Shown one piece after another: positions 1 through 9,229 of a stretch of DNA of 64,000 nucleotides. The DNA is from Bermanella sp. WJH001. GTDB lineage: Bacteria; Pseudomonadota; Gammaproteobacteria; Pseudomonadales; Oceanobacteraceae. Location: assembly GCF_030070105.1 (NCBI RefSeq), contig NZ_JASJOO010000002.1:1054001-1118000 (forward strand), given 5' to 3'. The stretch's first letter is position 1; each line of letters begins with the position of its first letter. The notes below the pieces were generated by a model. It saw nothing but the letters and a program-made list of their open reading frames with translations. It made no database searches and was not told the DNA's origin. Position numbers and translations under genes: made by a program.

Positions 1-110
1 TGGCTAAACGCCATAAACGCAAATACCGCAGAATCCTGCAAGACATGCGCTTTAAAGAATACATAAGCCCTATTCAGTACGATAAATACATGAAGTGGTC
101 ATTCTTTTAA
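1..110 (+). CDS. C-terminal end of an unidentified protein (5' end outside window)
   Basis: An open frame enters from the left edge (first full codon at base 3) and stops with TAA at 108-110, giving 35 residues. The start of the tail is very basic (AKRHKRKYRR) and the end is aromatic (KWSFF). There is no second stop nearby and no recognisable motif, so no function can be given. A 121-bp gap separates it from the next gene on the same strand. Confidence 0.45.
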   Translation, partial: AKRHKRKYRRILQDMRFKEYISPIQYDKYMKWSFF

Positions 111-231
111 CTTTCTTACTTTTGTTGCATGTCACAGGCAAAATACGCCATCGTACTAAAAACTTGATGTAAACACTTGCAGCGACTCATAGGCACAGTA
201 AACTGCGCCCATTCATTGATAGGAAGTCATT

Positions 232-1062
232 ATGCAGGCGCCAATTAAATTATTATTTGTTTTATCCCTTATCACTGCTTTAGCAGGCTGTGCCGCAACC
301 ACACCCTTGGTATTAGGCGCTGGTGGTAACCATGAATTTCTAAAGTACAAAACGGACATCCGCTTAAAAGCTGCCGCGGCACTTGATGAAGAACCCGATC
401 TGATTACCTATTCAATCAACGGTATTGTTGAAAACAAAAGCAATGACGTCATCAACACCTATTTATTAGGTTATGGTAAAGATGATTACAGCCAAGACAT
501 GAAAAGCATCGCGATTTATCAAATTGGCTTAATTTATATGAATCGCTACAACAAAGACCGTGACGACGAAAAAGCGAAAGCTTATTTTCATCGTCACCTT
601 ATCGAATTTCCTTACAGCATCCTACAAGACCGTGTTCACGATCGCTTAGCCATCATAGAAGCTCGTAAAAAAGAAACGGTACAAATGACCCCAGAGCAAT
701 TATTGTCTCATGTTGATAAAGATCGATTATTAAATAAACCCATTACTGCGTTTGACCCAGATTTAACCCCCATGAGTGAGCGCGCAATTCGCGAAAATCG
801 TTTAGACGATGCCAATGGTGTTTATTTAACGGTTTATCAGAACCCAGGTTCCAGCGACAGCATTAAAGCCAAGTCACTTTATCAACTGGGTTTAATTTAT
901 ATGAGTGAACAAAACCCTAATAAGAGCATCAAAAAATCCAGCTATTTCTTCCGTAAAATAATGGACGAATTCCCTAAACAAGCAGTCAGTAAAAAAGCAG
1001 AACACAAGCTAAGTAAATTACTTAACCAAAACAATGACCCTGTCACTGAGACAAGCAATTAA
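232..1062 (+). CDS. Predicted lipoprotein with two TPR-like repeat halves
   Basis: The 276-residue product starts with a lipoprotein signal peptide: basic start, hydrophobic core, lipobox LAGC with the cysteine near residue 20. It is probably anchored in the outer membrane. The body contains two related helical segments. One has YQIGLIYM around residue 95 and a following HLIEFP; the other has YQLGLIYM around residue 220 and a following IMDEFP. This looks like an internal duplication of a TPR/Sel1-type unit, which usually serves as a protein-binding scaffold, somewhat like BamD or YbgF-type proteins. A start at 232 is supported by AGGAAG about 5 bases upstream. The gene stands alone and ends just before a palindromic terminator. 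Partner and process are unknown. Confidence 0.75.
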   Translation: MQAPIKLLFVLSLITALAGCAATTPLVLGAGGNHEFLKYKTDIRLKAAAALDEEPDLITYSINGIVENKSNDVINTYLLGYGKDDYSQDMKSIAIYQIGLIYMNRYNKDRDDEKAKAYFHRHLIEFPYSILQDRVHDRLAIIEARKKETVQMTPEQLLSHVDKDRLLNKPITAFDPDLTPMSERAIRENRLDDANGVYLTVYQNPGSSDSIKAKSLYQLGLIYMSEQNPNKSIKKSSYFFRKIMDEFPKQAVSKKAEHKLSKLLNQNNDPVTETSN

Positions 1063-1080
1063 TAACCTGTCAGTTATTTA

Positions 1081-1120
1081 GCATAAAAAAAGCGGATGAT
1101 ATCATCCGCTTTTTTTATGC
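1081..1120. terminator. Perfect 40-bp palindromic bidirectional terminator
   Basis: The 40 bases are fully self-complementary: GCAT, an A-run, GCGGATGAT and its mirror, a T-run, ATGC. It lies between the convergent lipoprotein gene and tas, so it can serve both strands. Confidence 0.85.
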
Positions 1121-1149
1121 TTAGCACTTTTTAAACTTTATCATTGCAC

Positions 1150-2187
1150 CTATGGCGCAGGATTTGGGTGTTGCCCATGTACCTTCGCAATTTCACTGAG
1201 CACATCATCATTCAAACTCAAATCAATTGAAGCTATGTTTTCTTTTAACTGATCCATAGTTGTCGCACCGATAATATTACTGGTAACGAATGACTGCTGA
1301 TTCACAAATGCCAAACTCATTTGTGCAGGGGTTAGGTTAAAATAATGAGCGATATTCACGTAAGCTTTTGTGGCTTTTACCGCTTGCTCGTTATTATAAC
1401 GGGTGAAACGCTCATACAATGTTAAACGGCCTTTTTCAGGTTTGTCACTGCCGAGATATTTACCACTTAACGCTCCAAACGCCATTGGGCTATATGCCAG
1501 TAAACCAATATTTTCACGGTGACTTACTTCTGCTAAACCCACTTCATAGGTGCGGTTTAATAAGTTATAAGGGTTTTGAATCGATACAGGCTTGGCAAAA
1601 CCATTCTCTTCACAAATGCTTAAGGCTTTCATAACCCCCCACGGGGTTTCATTGCTTAATCCCCAGTGACGAATTTTACCCTGCTGAACTAATTCGTTAA
1701 TGGCACTGATGCTATCAAATAAGGGCGTCATGAGTTCTTCGGTTTTGGCTTGATAACCTAACTGACCAAAAAAGTTAGTGTTCCGATCAGGCCAATGCAA
1801 CTGATACAAATCCACATAATCGGTTTGTAGGCGCTGCAAGCTTGTTTCTATTGCCTGATGTATATGTTCTTTAGTTAAACGCGGGCCATTGCGTAAATAC
1901 GTTAACCCATTGCCAGGGCCTGCCACTTTGGTTGCCAATACAATATCATCTCGCTGCCCGCGCTGGTTAAGCCAGGTGCCGACATATTGTTCTGTCAGCC
2001 CTTGGGTTTCAGGTTTCGGTGGTACTGGATACATTTCAGCAGTATCAATAAAGTTAATGCCTTGTGATAAGGCGTAGTCTAATTGTTCGTGGGCTTCTTG
2101 CTCTGTGTTTTGTTCACCCCATGTCATGGTGCCTAAGCTGATCAAACTCACATCAATATTAGTATTGCCTAACTTTTTAAATTTCAT
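1150..2187 (-). CDS. tas: NADP(H)-dependent aldo/keto reductase, Tas-like
   Basis: This is a 345-residue member of the aldo/keto reductase superfamily, a cytosolic TIM-barrel oxidoreductase using NADPH. The N-terminus MKFKKLGNTNIDVSLISLGT, the DTAEMYPVPP segment (catalytic Asp and Tyr), VLATKVAG (catalytic Lys) and YQLHWPDR (catalytic His) are all visible. The YPVPP and RNTNFFGQLGY insertions are typical of E. coli Tas. The physiological substrate of Tas is not well defined; it was named for suppressing tyrosine auxotrophy. The open frame extends 37 codons further upstream, but that part runs through a terminator hairpin. The ATG at 2187 has AAAGG just upstream, so this start is preferred. 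Confidence 0.88.
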   Translation of the reverse strand: MKFKKLGNTNIDVSLISLGTMTWGEQNTEQEAHEQLDYALSQGINFIDTAEMYPVPPKPETQGLTEQYVGTWLNQRGQRDDIVLATKVAGPGNGLTYLRNGPRLTKEHIHQAIETSLQRLQTDYVDLYQLHWPDRNTNFFGQLGYQAKTEELMTPLFDSISAINELVQQGKIRHWGLSNETPWGVMKALSICEENGFAKPVSIQNPYNLLNRTYEVGLAEVSHRENIGLLAYSPMAFGALSGKYLGSDKPEKGRLTLYERFTRYNNEQAVKATKAYVNIAHYFNLTPAQMSLAFVNQQSFVTSNIIGATTMDQLKENIASIDLSLNDDVLSEIAKVHGQHPNPAP

Positions 2188-2205
2188 TGCCAACCTTTTA
2201 AACAC

Positions 2206-2236
2206 AAAAAAACCGATAGGTCTTACCCTATCGGTT
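2206..2236 (-). terminator. Intrinsic terminator
   Basis: On the minus strand a 10-bp stem, AACCGATAGG pairing with CCTATCGGTT across a 6-base loop, is followed by a run of T. It terminates the lipoprotein gene ending at 2304 and sits in the leader of tas. Confidence 0.8.
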
Positions 2237-2303
2237 TCATTATTAACACTCAATATCTGCTTGAGTTTCAAGCTGGAATGAATCGTTCCAGCAGGCAACT
2301 CAA

Positions 2304-3011
2304 TTAGTTTTGAATTTTACAATTACGCCATTCACAGCGTACTAATAAGTAAGAGTCATCGGCACAACTGGCTTCTAACACTTCATTAGGGCCGTCTGAC
2401 TTTAAGGTACGTACTTTCGGGTTAACACAGCCTTCACGTTTTGCCATGCGCTCAACCGCATATGCGCTACGTGAGAATTTCTTGTTGGCGTTATCTTCAA
2501 TGACGCTCATTTTAAGATATAGGTCTTGGCCGTGTGCATCACGCTTTTGTTGAAGCTTCACCAATAGTGGGTACATTTTTGAGTCTTCGCGTAAGTCCAT
2601 GGCACCATCACGATACTCAGCCATAACATCTAAACAGGTAGCCGCTTTATCACCGCCTTCGAGGATTTCAGCAACTCGTTGTTCGGCTTCGGCAATGATG
2701 TCAAACGTCAGCCCCATGGCATAACGAGCACCGGTTTCTTGGCGAGTATCTGTTAAGGTGACTAGGTTGTAGCTCAAGCCATAATCAGCGGCCTCAACTA
2801 GGCTACCATTTCGCTTCCACCAGCTGCGATATCCGCGCCATGCAGCCTGCTTAGCTGTTACGCTTAACTCACTACACTGGTCAGTTAATTTTCGCGCAGT
2901 GACATCTTCAACCAAGGCGTAGTTGATTGCTTGTTCGTCAGGTGTACGAGAGACACCACTACAGGCGCTAATGGCCAGCACACACATTACTAAAGTTAAA
3001 CGTTGCAACAC
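2304..3011 (-). CDS. Predicted lipoprotein of unknown function
   Basis: The 235-residue product begins at a GTG codon (3011) preceded by TAAGGAG about 8 bases upstream. A longer frame to 3113 exists, but it would overlap the upstream thiol-redox gene and place the signal peptide inside the protein. With the GTG start the protein opens with a clean lipoprotein signal (hydrophobic core, lipobox ISAC near residue 17). The mature part is charged and mostly helical, with four or five cysteines in the C-terminal third (for example CEWRNCKIQN), suggesting disulfides in the periplasm. No family is recognised. It is 47 bp downstream of the small glutaredoxin-like gene and may be co-transcribed with it. 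Confidence 0.7.
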   Translation of the reverse strand: MLQRLTLVMCVLAISACSGVSRTPDEQAINYALVEDVTARKLTDQCSELSVTAKQAAWRGYRSWWKRNGSLVEAADYGLSYNLVTLTDTRQETGARYAMGLTFDIIAEAEQRVAEILEGGDKAATCLDVMAEYRDGAMDLREDSKMYPLLVKLQQKRDAHGQDLYLKMSVIEDNANKKFSRSAYAVERMAKREGCVNPKVRTLKSDGPNEVLEASCADDSYLLVRCEWRNCKIQN

Positions 3012-3058
3012 GTTGATACTCCTTACATTACGTTTATTTATTGTAGTTGAAATTCTTA

Positions 3059-3301
3059 TTATGGGTTTATGGCTTCTAACCAATGGATCAATTCTTCTTC
3101 GGTAAACGGCCAACCCAGTTCGCGACCATCTTGTGTCTTTAATACAGGGATTTGCATGCCATATCTGTCAACCAGACCATCATCGTCTGCAATATCCACA
3201 TACAACAAAGTAAAACCTAATACTGGGGCAATTCGCCTGACCATTCGCTCTGCTACTTCACACAAATGACAACCTGTGGTGCCCAATAACTCTAACTGCA
3301 C
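3059..3301 (-). CDS. Small glutaredoxin-like protein (DUF836 type)
   Basis: The 80-residue protein has a thioredoxin-fold signature: beta strand LELLGTTG, then CHLC as a CxxC redox site near residue 11, and a cis-Pro segment QIPVLK in the expected place, followed by a C-terminal helix. Length and order fit the glutaredoxin-like DUF836 family, putative thiol-disulfide proteins of the cytosol. The start is a GTG at 3301 with AGGA 6 bases upstream. The longer 118-codon frame runs back through the terminator of the next gene and is rejected. The function of the family is poorly known. Confidence 0.8.
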   Translation of the reverse strand: MQLELLGTTGCHLCEVAERMVRRIAPVLGFTLLYVDIADDDGLVDRYGMQIPVLKTQDGRELGWPFTEEELIHWLEAINP

Positions 3302-3365
3302 AGTGCTTCCTAATGCTTTTTGATGAGGCCAGAATACCACGGTATGTCGTAATAAAAAACGCCAT

Positions 3366-3402
3366 AAAAAAAACGGGAGACACAGTTGCCTGCGCCTCCC
3401 GT
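3366..3402 (-). terminator. Intrinsic terminator
   Basis: On the minus strand the stem ACGGGAG/CTCCCGT encloses a 16-base loop and is followed by eight T. It ends the DUF5610-like gene whose stop is at 3424. Confidence 0.8.
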
Positions 3403-3423
3403 AAAAACAAATCATTAACTGAA

Positions 3424-4554
3424 TTATGCGCTTAGGGCATTTAACATGGGTTTTAATAAGTCTGGTAACTGACTTTTACCCAGAGCCTGTGTGGTCTGAT
3501 CCATTTGTTCAAATAAGTTTTCTAATAAACTGCGAGAGTTGGCAAACTGATTCGCTTCCTCAAAAGCGGCTTTCACCCCTTGAGCAAAGTTGGCTAAAGG
3601 ATCTGCTAAGCCTTTTGGTAATTTAGCGGTATCGTAGCCTTTGTTGCCATTTCCAAGCGCTTCGCCTTTCATGGCACCATATTCATAGGCGCTTAACTGG
3701 CTTTGTTTAATGTCTAAGCTGAACTGCGCAATTTGATCAGCATCACTGGTTAAGTTCATGGCCATATCAAACGCGGTACCTAAATCACCTGTATAAAACT
3801 CATCCGCTAAGTCATTTACTTGTGACATCAGGGATTCAATGGCGGCCATTTCCTCATCATTTAAATCACCTTCTACTAATAAATTAAAGCCTGAACTGTT
3901 ATTTTGCTCACTATAACTTGCGTATAACTCGTTACCGTTGCCTTGAGCCTTTAGCGCTGATTGGTAAGACTCATAATTACTCATAGCTTGAATTTTAACC
4001 ACGTCCCCTTCTTGGGTAGTCAATTCAAATTCAAAGCTATTGCTGGTGCGCTCATAGGCTTTAGCGTATTCAACCGTGTTGGCTTTCATTATCTCAGCTT
4101 GAGGGTTGAATGTGTTCTCCTCAAGTTCGTCAATGCCATCATAAATACCCTGTTCGGCGGCGTTTATTTTTTCAGCCAAGGGTTCATCTAACTTATTAAG
4201 GGCATCAATTTGTTCCCGTGCTTGTTTAAAGCCTGTTTCAACACCACTGCGAGCGGCATCAAACATCGATTTTAAATCGTCATCGCTGGCACCATTGCTG
4301 CGGGCTTGATCGATGCGTTTGCCCACATGCTGCATAACCGTATCGATAACAGCATCAATATCAAAAACACTTTTTGATTCATTAACGGTTTTCTCTGGGG
4401 GCATATCTACACCCAGATTATCCTTTAGCGCTTGGCCTAAACGCTGATGAGCAAATTTATCTTTATCAAGGTTTTCTTCGGCCATAACACGAGGCTGAAT
4501 AGGCTGTGAGAACAAGTTCGACTTATTGAATAACGCAGAATTAAACGACAACAT
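3424..4554 (-). CDS. DUF5610-like acidic helical protein
   Basis: The 376-residue protein lacks a signal peptide or membrane segment. Residues about 65-130 (DAVIDTVMQHVGKRIDQA... GVETGFKQAREQI) resemble the DUF5610 domain found in many gammaproteobacteria. The rest is an acidic, mixed helix/strand region with a possible beta-rich stretch around residues 170-230 and a Gln/Ala-rich helical tail. The N-terminus contains several Asn/Phe/Ser residues like a secreted or flagella-associated protein, but no export signal is clear. AGAGG lies 7 bases before the ATG. The gene has its own terminator and a 337-bp upstream gap. The function is unknown and the family assignment is from memory. Confidence 0.55.
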   Translation of the reverse strand: MLSFNSALFNKSNLFSQPIQPRVMAEENLDKDKFAHQRLGQALKDNLGVDMPPEKTVNESKSVFDIDAVIDTVMQHVGKRIDQARSNGASDDDLKSMFDAARSGVETGFKQAREQIDALNKLDEPLAEKINAAEQGIYDGIDELEENTFNPQAEIMKANTVEYAKAYERTSNSFEFELTTQEGDVVKIQAMSNYESYQSALKAQGNGNELYASYSEQNNSSGFNLLVEGDLNDEEMAAIESLMSQVNDLADEFYTGDLGTAFDMAMNLTSDADQIAQFSLDIKQSQLSAYEYGAMKGEALGNGNKGYDTAKLPKGLADPLANFAQGVKAAFEEANQFANSRSLLENLFEQMDQTTQALGKSQLPDLLKPMLNALSA

Positions 4555-4891
4555 GGCACACCTCTAGGTAGCCAGCCTTGGCTTAGTTGAATAAGTGATA
4601 ACCCATTTATCGGCTAAACAGTCGCTTACTTTAGTCCAAATAACACATGTAGTAAGGCTATTGTGTTCTAAGAACCATGCTTCATATGTAAGAATACAAT
4701 ATCAATCCATGGCCAAATCCTATGGTGTTCAGCAACCTGTCGGACAATCCCACCAAGCACCCTAAAAACTGTAAGACAATCTATCGATAACCCTTAAAAA
4801 AATAGACTTGTACCACTAATAATGAAAGACCCCTCCCTTGTAGATTGTTAATATTTGTAACGTTAAATAACAATAAAAATAATGTGATGTC
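4555..4891. other. Intergenic region between divergent genes
   Basis: These 337 bp separate the divergent DUF5610-like and desaturase genes and must contain both promoters. The part near 4790-4890 is strongly AT-rich. I see no convincing operator, repeat or small gene. The desaturase start lacks a strong Shine-Dalgarno sequence. Confidence 0.5.
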
Positions 4892-5926
4892 ATGAATAAC
4901 TCAAAAAATAACGACGCAGTTGCGATCGCCAACATACAGCACGCCATTCGCCATGCTGATGCCGAGCTAAAACAACGCCACCCATTTTTACTGAATCAAA
5001 ATGCCATAGGTTTCACCATTTGTTTGCTTGCTTTGTTAGGTATGGTGCTCTCTGGTTATGCCTATATTGCACAGTGGATTCCAGCTTGGGCCTGCATTGT
5101 AATTTCTGCATTCTTTGCCTCTATTAGCCATGAGCTAGAGCATGATCTTATTCATCGACTGTATTTTCGTAAAAACCGTTTTGTACAAAACACCATGATG
5201 GCCATTGTTTGGATTATGCGCCCTAATACGGTCAACCCGTGGTTTCGCCGTAACATGCACTTTAATCATCACAAGGTGTCTGGCACCAAAGACGATATTG
5301 AAGAACGTGTACTGGGTAATGGCATGGCTTTTAGCTTAAAGCGCATTATCATTTCACTTGATGGTTTTTTATCTATTTCGCTGCGCATAAAAGAGCTAAG
5401 CAGCATGAAGGGTTACCACTATCTCAGCTTTGTTTCTAAAGGTGCGCCATTAGCGCATTTATATGTCATTGGTTTGTATGGTTTCTTAGGGTTTCATCTT
5501 TATGATGCACTCAACTTAAACACAACCTTTGGCTTAAGTTATTCGCCGTTACTATTGCAAGCCATGGATCTGCTTTCTATCGTGATGGTTGTGTGGATTT
5601 TACCTAATTTATTACGTGCATTGTGTCTTCACAACATCACCGCCGCCCTTCACTATTATGGAGATGTGGATTCATTAATTAAGCAGTGCCAGGTAATGAA
5701 TCACTGGAGCTTAATTCCTGTTCAGTTATTTTGTTTTAATTTTGGTGCCACACATGCCATGCATCACTTTGTGGTAAGCCAGCCATTTTATTTGCGCCAA
5801 ATGGTGGCTAAACAGGTTTACCCGGTTATGAAAGAAAACGGTGTTCGTTTTAATGATTTTGGTAGTATTTTAAGGGCTAATCGGTTTGCAAAAGATGTAC
5901 AACCTCGACTAGCAACACAGGCCTAA
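4892..5926 (+). CDS. Membrane fatty acid desaturase/hydroxylase family protein
   Basis: The 344-residue integral membrane protein carries the three histidine boxes of the non-heme di-iron membrane desaturase/hydroxylase superfamily: HELEHD near residue 80, HFNHH at 123-127 and HAMHH at 288-292, plus HNITAALHYYGD near 250. Two hydrophobic hairpins (about 35-80 and 185-250) would place the boxes on the cytoplasmic side. The family uses O2 and electrons from ferredoxin or cytochrome b5-type donors to desaturate or hydroxylate acyl chains or other lipids. The exact substrate cannot be read from sequence. No redox partner is adjacent. The gene is monocistronic with a strong terminator downstream. 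Confidence 0.82.
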   Translation: MNNSKNNDAVAIANIQHAIRHADAELKQRHPFLLNQNAIGFTICLLALLGMVLSGYAYIAQWIPAWACIVISAFFASISHELEHDLIHRLYFRKNRFVQNTMMAIVWIMRPNTVNPWFRRNMHFNHHKVSGTKDDIEERVLGNGMAFSLKRIIISLDGFLSISLRIKELSSMKGYHYLSFVSKGAPLAHLYVIGLYGFLGFHLYDALNLNTTFGLSYSPLLLQAMDLLSIVMVVWILPNLLRALCLHNITAALHYYGDVDSLIKQCQVMNHWSLIPVQLFCFNFGATHAMHHFVVSQPFYLRQMVAKQVYPVMKENGVRFNDFGSILRANRFAKDVQPRLATQA

Positions 5927-5935
5927 TATTTGACA

Positions 5936-5985
5936 CACAAAAAAGCCCGCTAGGTCATCACATTCCTAGCGGGCTTTTTTTGTGT
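5936..5985. terminator. Bidirectional intrinsic terminator
   Basis: An 11-bp GC-rich stem, AGCCCGCTAGG (5944-5954) with CCTAGCGGGCT (5966-5976), is flanked by an A-run on the left and a T-run on the right. It serves the convergent desaturase and asparaginase-like genes. Confidence 0.85.
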
Positions 5986-6007
5986 TTATTGACTTCATCA
6001 ATACTCG

Positions 6008-6502
6008 TTATTTCGTAGACTCAAAGCGTTTTGAGTCGTAATTCTTTTTTACTTCATCGGCGCGATAGACTTGCCCACTCATAGCAAGATAACAACCTTC
6101 AGGGGTATCTGGGGACATTAATGCACCAATCGCTGTACCGATATTAAAAACAGCATCAGTATTTGAGAATGCCGCTGGCTGCATTGCACCGGTAAACACG
6201 ATCACCTTACCTGCTTGCGGGCCAATCGTATTGGCACTGTTCACCATGGTGTCAGTACCATGAGTAATCAAAATTCGATCAGCATTTGTGTTTTCAATTA
6301 ATGACTTAAGTTTTTCACGATCTGTATCGGTTAATTCTAAACTGTCTTTACGGCACACCTCGATTAACTCAACATCCAGTGCCACATTCATGCGTTTTAA
6401 AATATCACCGGCAACAGGTGCCCCTACTTGAAACTCACTAAGAGCATCAAAATATATTTTATCTAGCGTACCACCTGTGGTGAGTACCAATAGTTTTTTC
6501 AT
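6008..6502 (-). CDS. Single-domain asparaginase/glutaminase homologue
   Basis: The 164-residue protein matches only the N-terminal domain of L-asparaginases. It has the nucleophile motif TTGGTLDK near residue 10, the second catalytic motif THGTDTM near residue 80, GKVIVFTGAMQP carrying the equivalent of the catalytic lysine, and a terminal DEVKKNYDSKRFES that matches the end of the N-terminal domain. Classical enzymes have about 330 residues and a second domain. Here the frame stops exactly at the domain border with no trace of the rest downstream, so this looks like a natural compact form rather than a broken gene. Such short homologues occur in other gammaproteobacteria. Activity on asparagine is unproven. 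The ATG at 6502 is preferred over 6526 by alignment to the family start. Confidence 0.75.
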   Translation of the reverse strand: MKKLLVLTTGGTLDKIYFDALSEFQVGAPVAGDILKRMNVALDVELIEVCRKDSLELTDTDREKLKSLIENTNADRILITHGTDTMVNSANTIGPQAGKVIVFTGAMQPAAFSNTDAVFNIGTAIGALMSPDTPEGCYLAMSGQVYRADEVKKNYDSKRFESTK

Positions 6503-6703
6503 AGCGAACTCAAAATAAACCAACAATACAATGGCTGCAGTATAGACAAATCACGATCCAAACCCTAGCTTGCCTTGCTTGGTTTTACTAAACAAAGACA
6601 ACCAACTAGGATTAAAACACTTTAAAGGGTCATCGCTAATAGCAGATTTAACGAATGTGCAAACGGGCTATGATTGACAATTACTGAGCAGTCATCTGTA
6701 ACA

Positions 6704-6749
6704 AACACCCAATAAAAAAGCCAGACAACTGGCTTTTTTATTGGGTGTT
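6704..6749. terminator. Long-stem terminator overlapping a stop codon
   Basis: The 21-bp arms AACACCCAATAAAAAAGCCAG and its complement enclose only ACAA. The right arm overlaps the stop codon of the small basic gene read from the minus strand. T-runs are present in both directions. Confidence 0.8.
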
Positions 6750-6936
6750 AACGCTTTTTGTTTTTCGCTTTACGCTTTTTCTTCAAGTAATCTTTTACTG
6801 GCGTAGCTTTTGTTGGCAATGCCAATTCAAACCGCTGAGCCATAGAAGCCACCTTCTCTTCTTTACGGTCAAGTTCTTTGGCTTCTCGGGCCGTTTCGAA
6901 CGACACCACATTTTTTGCTTTTTTCTCAGCCATCAT
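6748..6936 (-). CDS. Small basic conserved-type protein, function unknown
   Basis: This is a 62-residue soluble protein with high lysine content and an extremely basic tail (LKKKRKAKNKKR). A central part, SMAQRFELALPTKATPVKDY, looks like a short helix plus an extended segment. GAGGT 6 bases before the ATG and a dedicated terminator overlapping the stop argue that it is real. The basic tail suggests nucleic acid or ribosome contact, but this is only inference. It lies downstream of the chemotaxis receptor gene on the same strand with a 52-bp gap. Confidence 0.65.
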   Translation of the reverse strand: MMAEKKAKNVVSFETAREAKELDRKEEKVASMAQRFELALPTKATPVKDYLKKKRKAKNKKR

Positions 6937-6988
6937 ATTTCACCTCAAGAGCAATGATACCTCTGAGAGAAAGGACTAACAACGCCGT

Positions 6989-9130
6989 TTACGTTTTAAG
7001 GGACGCTAGGTGGTGATCTAATGTCGCCATGCCTTTTTCTAGATCCGTACTGGACTGATTACTTTCCCCCGCAAGACTGGCTAGCACTTGTGCAGCATCA
7101 CCAATAATGGTCAGGTTTTTACTGATTTCTTCACTCACGGTACTTTGCTCTTCTGCAGCGGTTGCCACTTGAGTTATATGGTCTGCAATGGTGCTAATAT
7201 CACCCACAACCGACGCCAACGAATCATAGGAGACCTGAGTTTCTTCCATTGCACCTTTGGCTTTAGAAGTACCGGATTCAATCACGGTAACCGCTTGCTT
7301 AACGCCACCTTGTAAGCTTTGAATCATTTGGTTAATTTCTTCAGTACTGGTTTGGGTTTTGGAAGCCAGACTTCGAACCTCATCTGCTACCACGGCAAAC
7401 CCACGCCCCTGTTCGCCAGCGCGTGCCGCTTCGATTGCTGCGTTTAAAGCCAGTAGGTTCGTTTGTTCGGCTATAGCACGGATTACATCAAGAATGCGAT
7501 TAATGTCTTCGGTTCTTGAAGCCACCTCTGATATCGACTGACTGGCTTGTTGCATATCATCCGTTAGCTCTTGCACGGTATTCACCGAACCAGACAATGA
7601 TTTTTGAGATTTTAAAACGGTTTCGCGAGCATTTTTGGCACTGTTTGCCACTTCAATAGCCACTTGAGAAACCTCTGATGCAGTGGCAGACATTTCATTG
7701 GTGGCCGTCACTACACTGTCGATTTCCCGTTGTTGATCATTCGTGGCTTTTAAACTTCTTTGGTTAATTTGTTTGCCTTTTGTCGCCGTTTGCTTGGCCG
7801 CGTCCCCAACTAATTTAAGCTGTTGAACCATCTCACGTAATTTCACAATAAATTTATTAAAACCATTACTTAATGAAATTAATTCGGCATGTCTTTTTAA
7901 ACGGATATCTTGGGTCAAATCCCCATCCGCACTGGCTAGGTTTTGAATCATATCGTCCAACTCTTTGATTGGACGTACGATTGTATTAATAATCATCACC
8001 ACCACCGTGATCACAATCAGTGTCACCACAAGGGCAATGATTAATGCACTGCTGATAATCTCTAATACATTACTATCAATGGTACTGATAAGTTGATTGG
8101 TATTAGCAAGCACAACCTCCTCTGGCAACTCGATTAAAATTGACCATACATTTCCTGAGGCATTTATAGGGATATTCGCCGCTACAAAGTAGGTACCCTC
8201 ATGAAGCCATGTTTTATTTTCTTTGTTATGCAGTTTTAAAAGTTCATCATTAAATACATCCCGCGATTCTGACAATGGCCGAGTGAGCTTGTCTTTGTAT
8301 TGACTAGAAGCCGCCACTAAACCACGATCACTTAATAATGTGATTCTGCTTTTCCCGCCATAGAGTGCTTTAGCTCTTTGCTCTATGATTTTTTGAAAAA
8401 TCGGCAAGTTTACATCGGTACCTACTACACCTCTAAATTGATTATTCACAACTACCGGCACAACCAAACTGGTCATGAGCTCTGAGTAACCTTCACTGAT
8501 TTCATAAAGATAAGGGTCCATTGCGCAGGGTTTTTTCGAATCTTTTGAACACAAATACCACTCAGATTCACGAATACCAAATTCACCCACAGTGCCATTA
8601 TTTTTATCGACTGAATTTTCAACTCGCTCTTGTTGAATATTACCGTCTGGTGTGCGAATCCAATAAATTTCTAACGCACCAGAATTAGCAACGGTATGAA
8701 TCAGTTCGCTGCCTAAAAACTCTTCATCACGAGCATCAAAACCATTGGGCTCAAACTGAGCATAAATAGAACTCACATCTTTATGAGCGCGAAGAGTAGA
8801 GGAAGCAAGGTTATTAACCTGCTCTCTGGTTAAGCGATTAGCTTCATCCTCACTGGAAAGTTGTAATGTTTTAGCGACACTCAAAGGCACACGATAGGCC
8901 GCATTTATAAAGCCGGATACTTGATGCCCTATTTGGTTGGCCTCACTGTTAAGGCGCCCTATTACCTCCTCTTCCAAGGTGGTCTTGGTTTGGACTACCA
9001 GTTCCTGCTTCATTTGATCAAGGTTCATTGACAAATTGGTATTAAGAATGACAACCAAAACCAAAAAGGCTGTAATGATCGCCCCTAACAGTTTGTTTTT
9101 TAACGGTAATGCCCTTAACCATTGCTTCAT
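6989..9130 (-). CDS. Methyl-accepting chemotaxis protein with dCache-type sensor
   Basis: The 713-residue receptor has the standard layout: TM1 at about residues 13-31, a periplasmic sensor of about 320 residues of the dCache_1 type (note [20 protein letters not shown]), TM2 at about 355-380, a HAMP domain ([12 protein letters not shown]) and a long cytoplasmic coiled coil. The signalling hairpin is conserved ([35 protein letters not shown]). It would bind a small ligand and control CheA through CheW. There is no CheR-binding pentapeptide at the C-terminus. dCache receptors often bind amino acids, amines or organic acids; the ligand here is unknown. AAGGA stands before the ATG. No other che gene is near. 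Confidence 0.92.
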   Translation of the reverse strand: MKQWLRALPLKNKLLGAIITAFLVLVVILNTNLSMNLDQMKQELVVQTKTTLEEEVIGRLNSEANQIGHQVSGFINAAYRVPLSVAKTLQLSSEDEANRLTREQVNNLASSTLRAHKDVSSIYAQFEPNGFDARDEEFLGSELIHTVANSGALEIYWIRTPDGNIQQERVENSVDKNNGTVGEFGIRESEWYLCSKDSKKPCAMDPYLYEISEGYSELMTSLVVPVVVNNQFRGVVGTDVNLPIFQKIIEQRAKALYGGKSRITLLSDRGLVAASSQYKDKLTRPLSESRDVFNDELLKLHNKENKTWLHEGTYFVAANIPINASGNVWSILIELPEEVVLANTNQLISTIDSNVLEIISSALIIALVVTLIVITVVVMIINTIVRPIKELDDMIQNLASADGDLTQDIRLKRHAELISLSNGFNKFIVKLREMVQQLKLVGDAAKQTATKGKQINQRSLKATNDQQREIDSVVTATNEMSATASEVSQVAIEVANSAKNARETVLKSQKSLSGSVNTVQELTDDMQQASQSISEVASRTEDINRILDVIRAIAEQTNLLALNAAIEAARAGEQGRGFAVVADEVRSLASKTQTSTEEINQMIQSLQGGVKQAVTVIESGTSKAKGAMEETQVSYDSLASVVGDISTIADHITQVATAAEEQSTVSEEISKNLTIIGDAAQVLASLAGESNQSSTDLEKGMATLDHHLASLKT

Positions 9131-9229
9131 TGGAATTCCTTCATGCTGACAGCAAAACTTTCCCTTTTACAAGTATAGACAAGCATTATGAAATTGCTGG
9201 CACTTGTAATCTAATGCCTTCTCAGCATA

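Noticed and set aside
2188-2298. Longer N-terminus of Tas
   Set aside because: The extension reads through a terminator hairpin and has no family support.
3011-3113. Longer start of the lipoprotein gene
   Set aside because: It would overlap the upstream gene and bury the signal peptide; GTG 3011 has a strong Shine-Dalgarno sequence.
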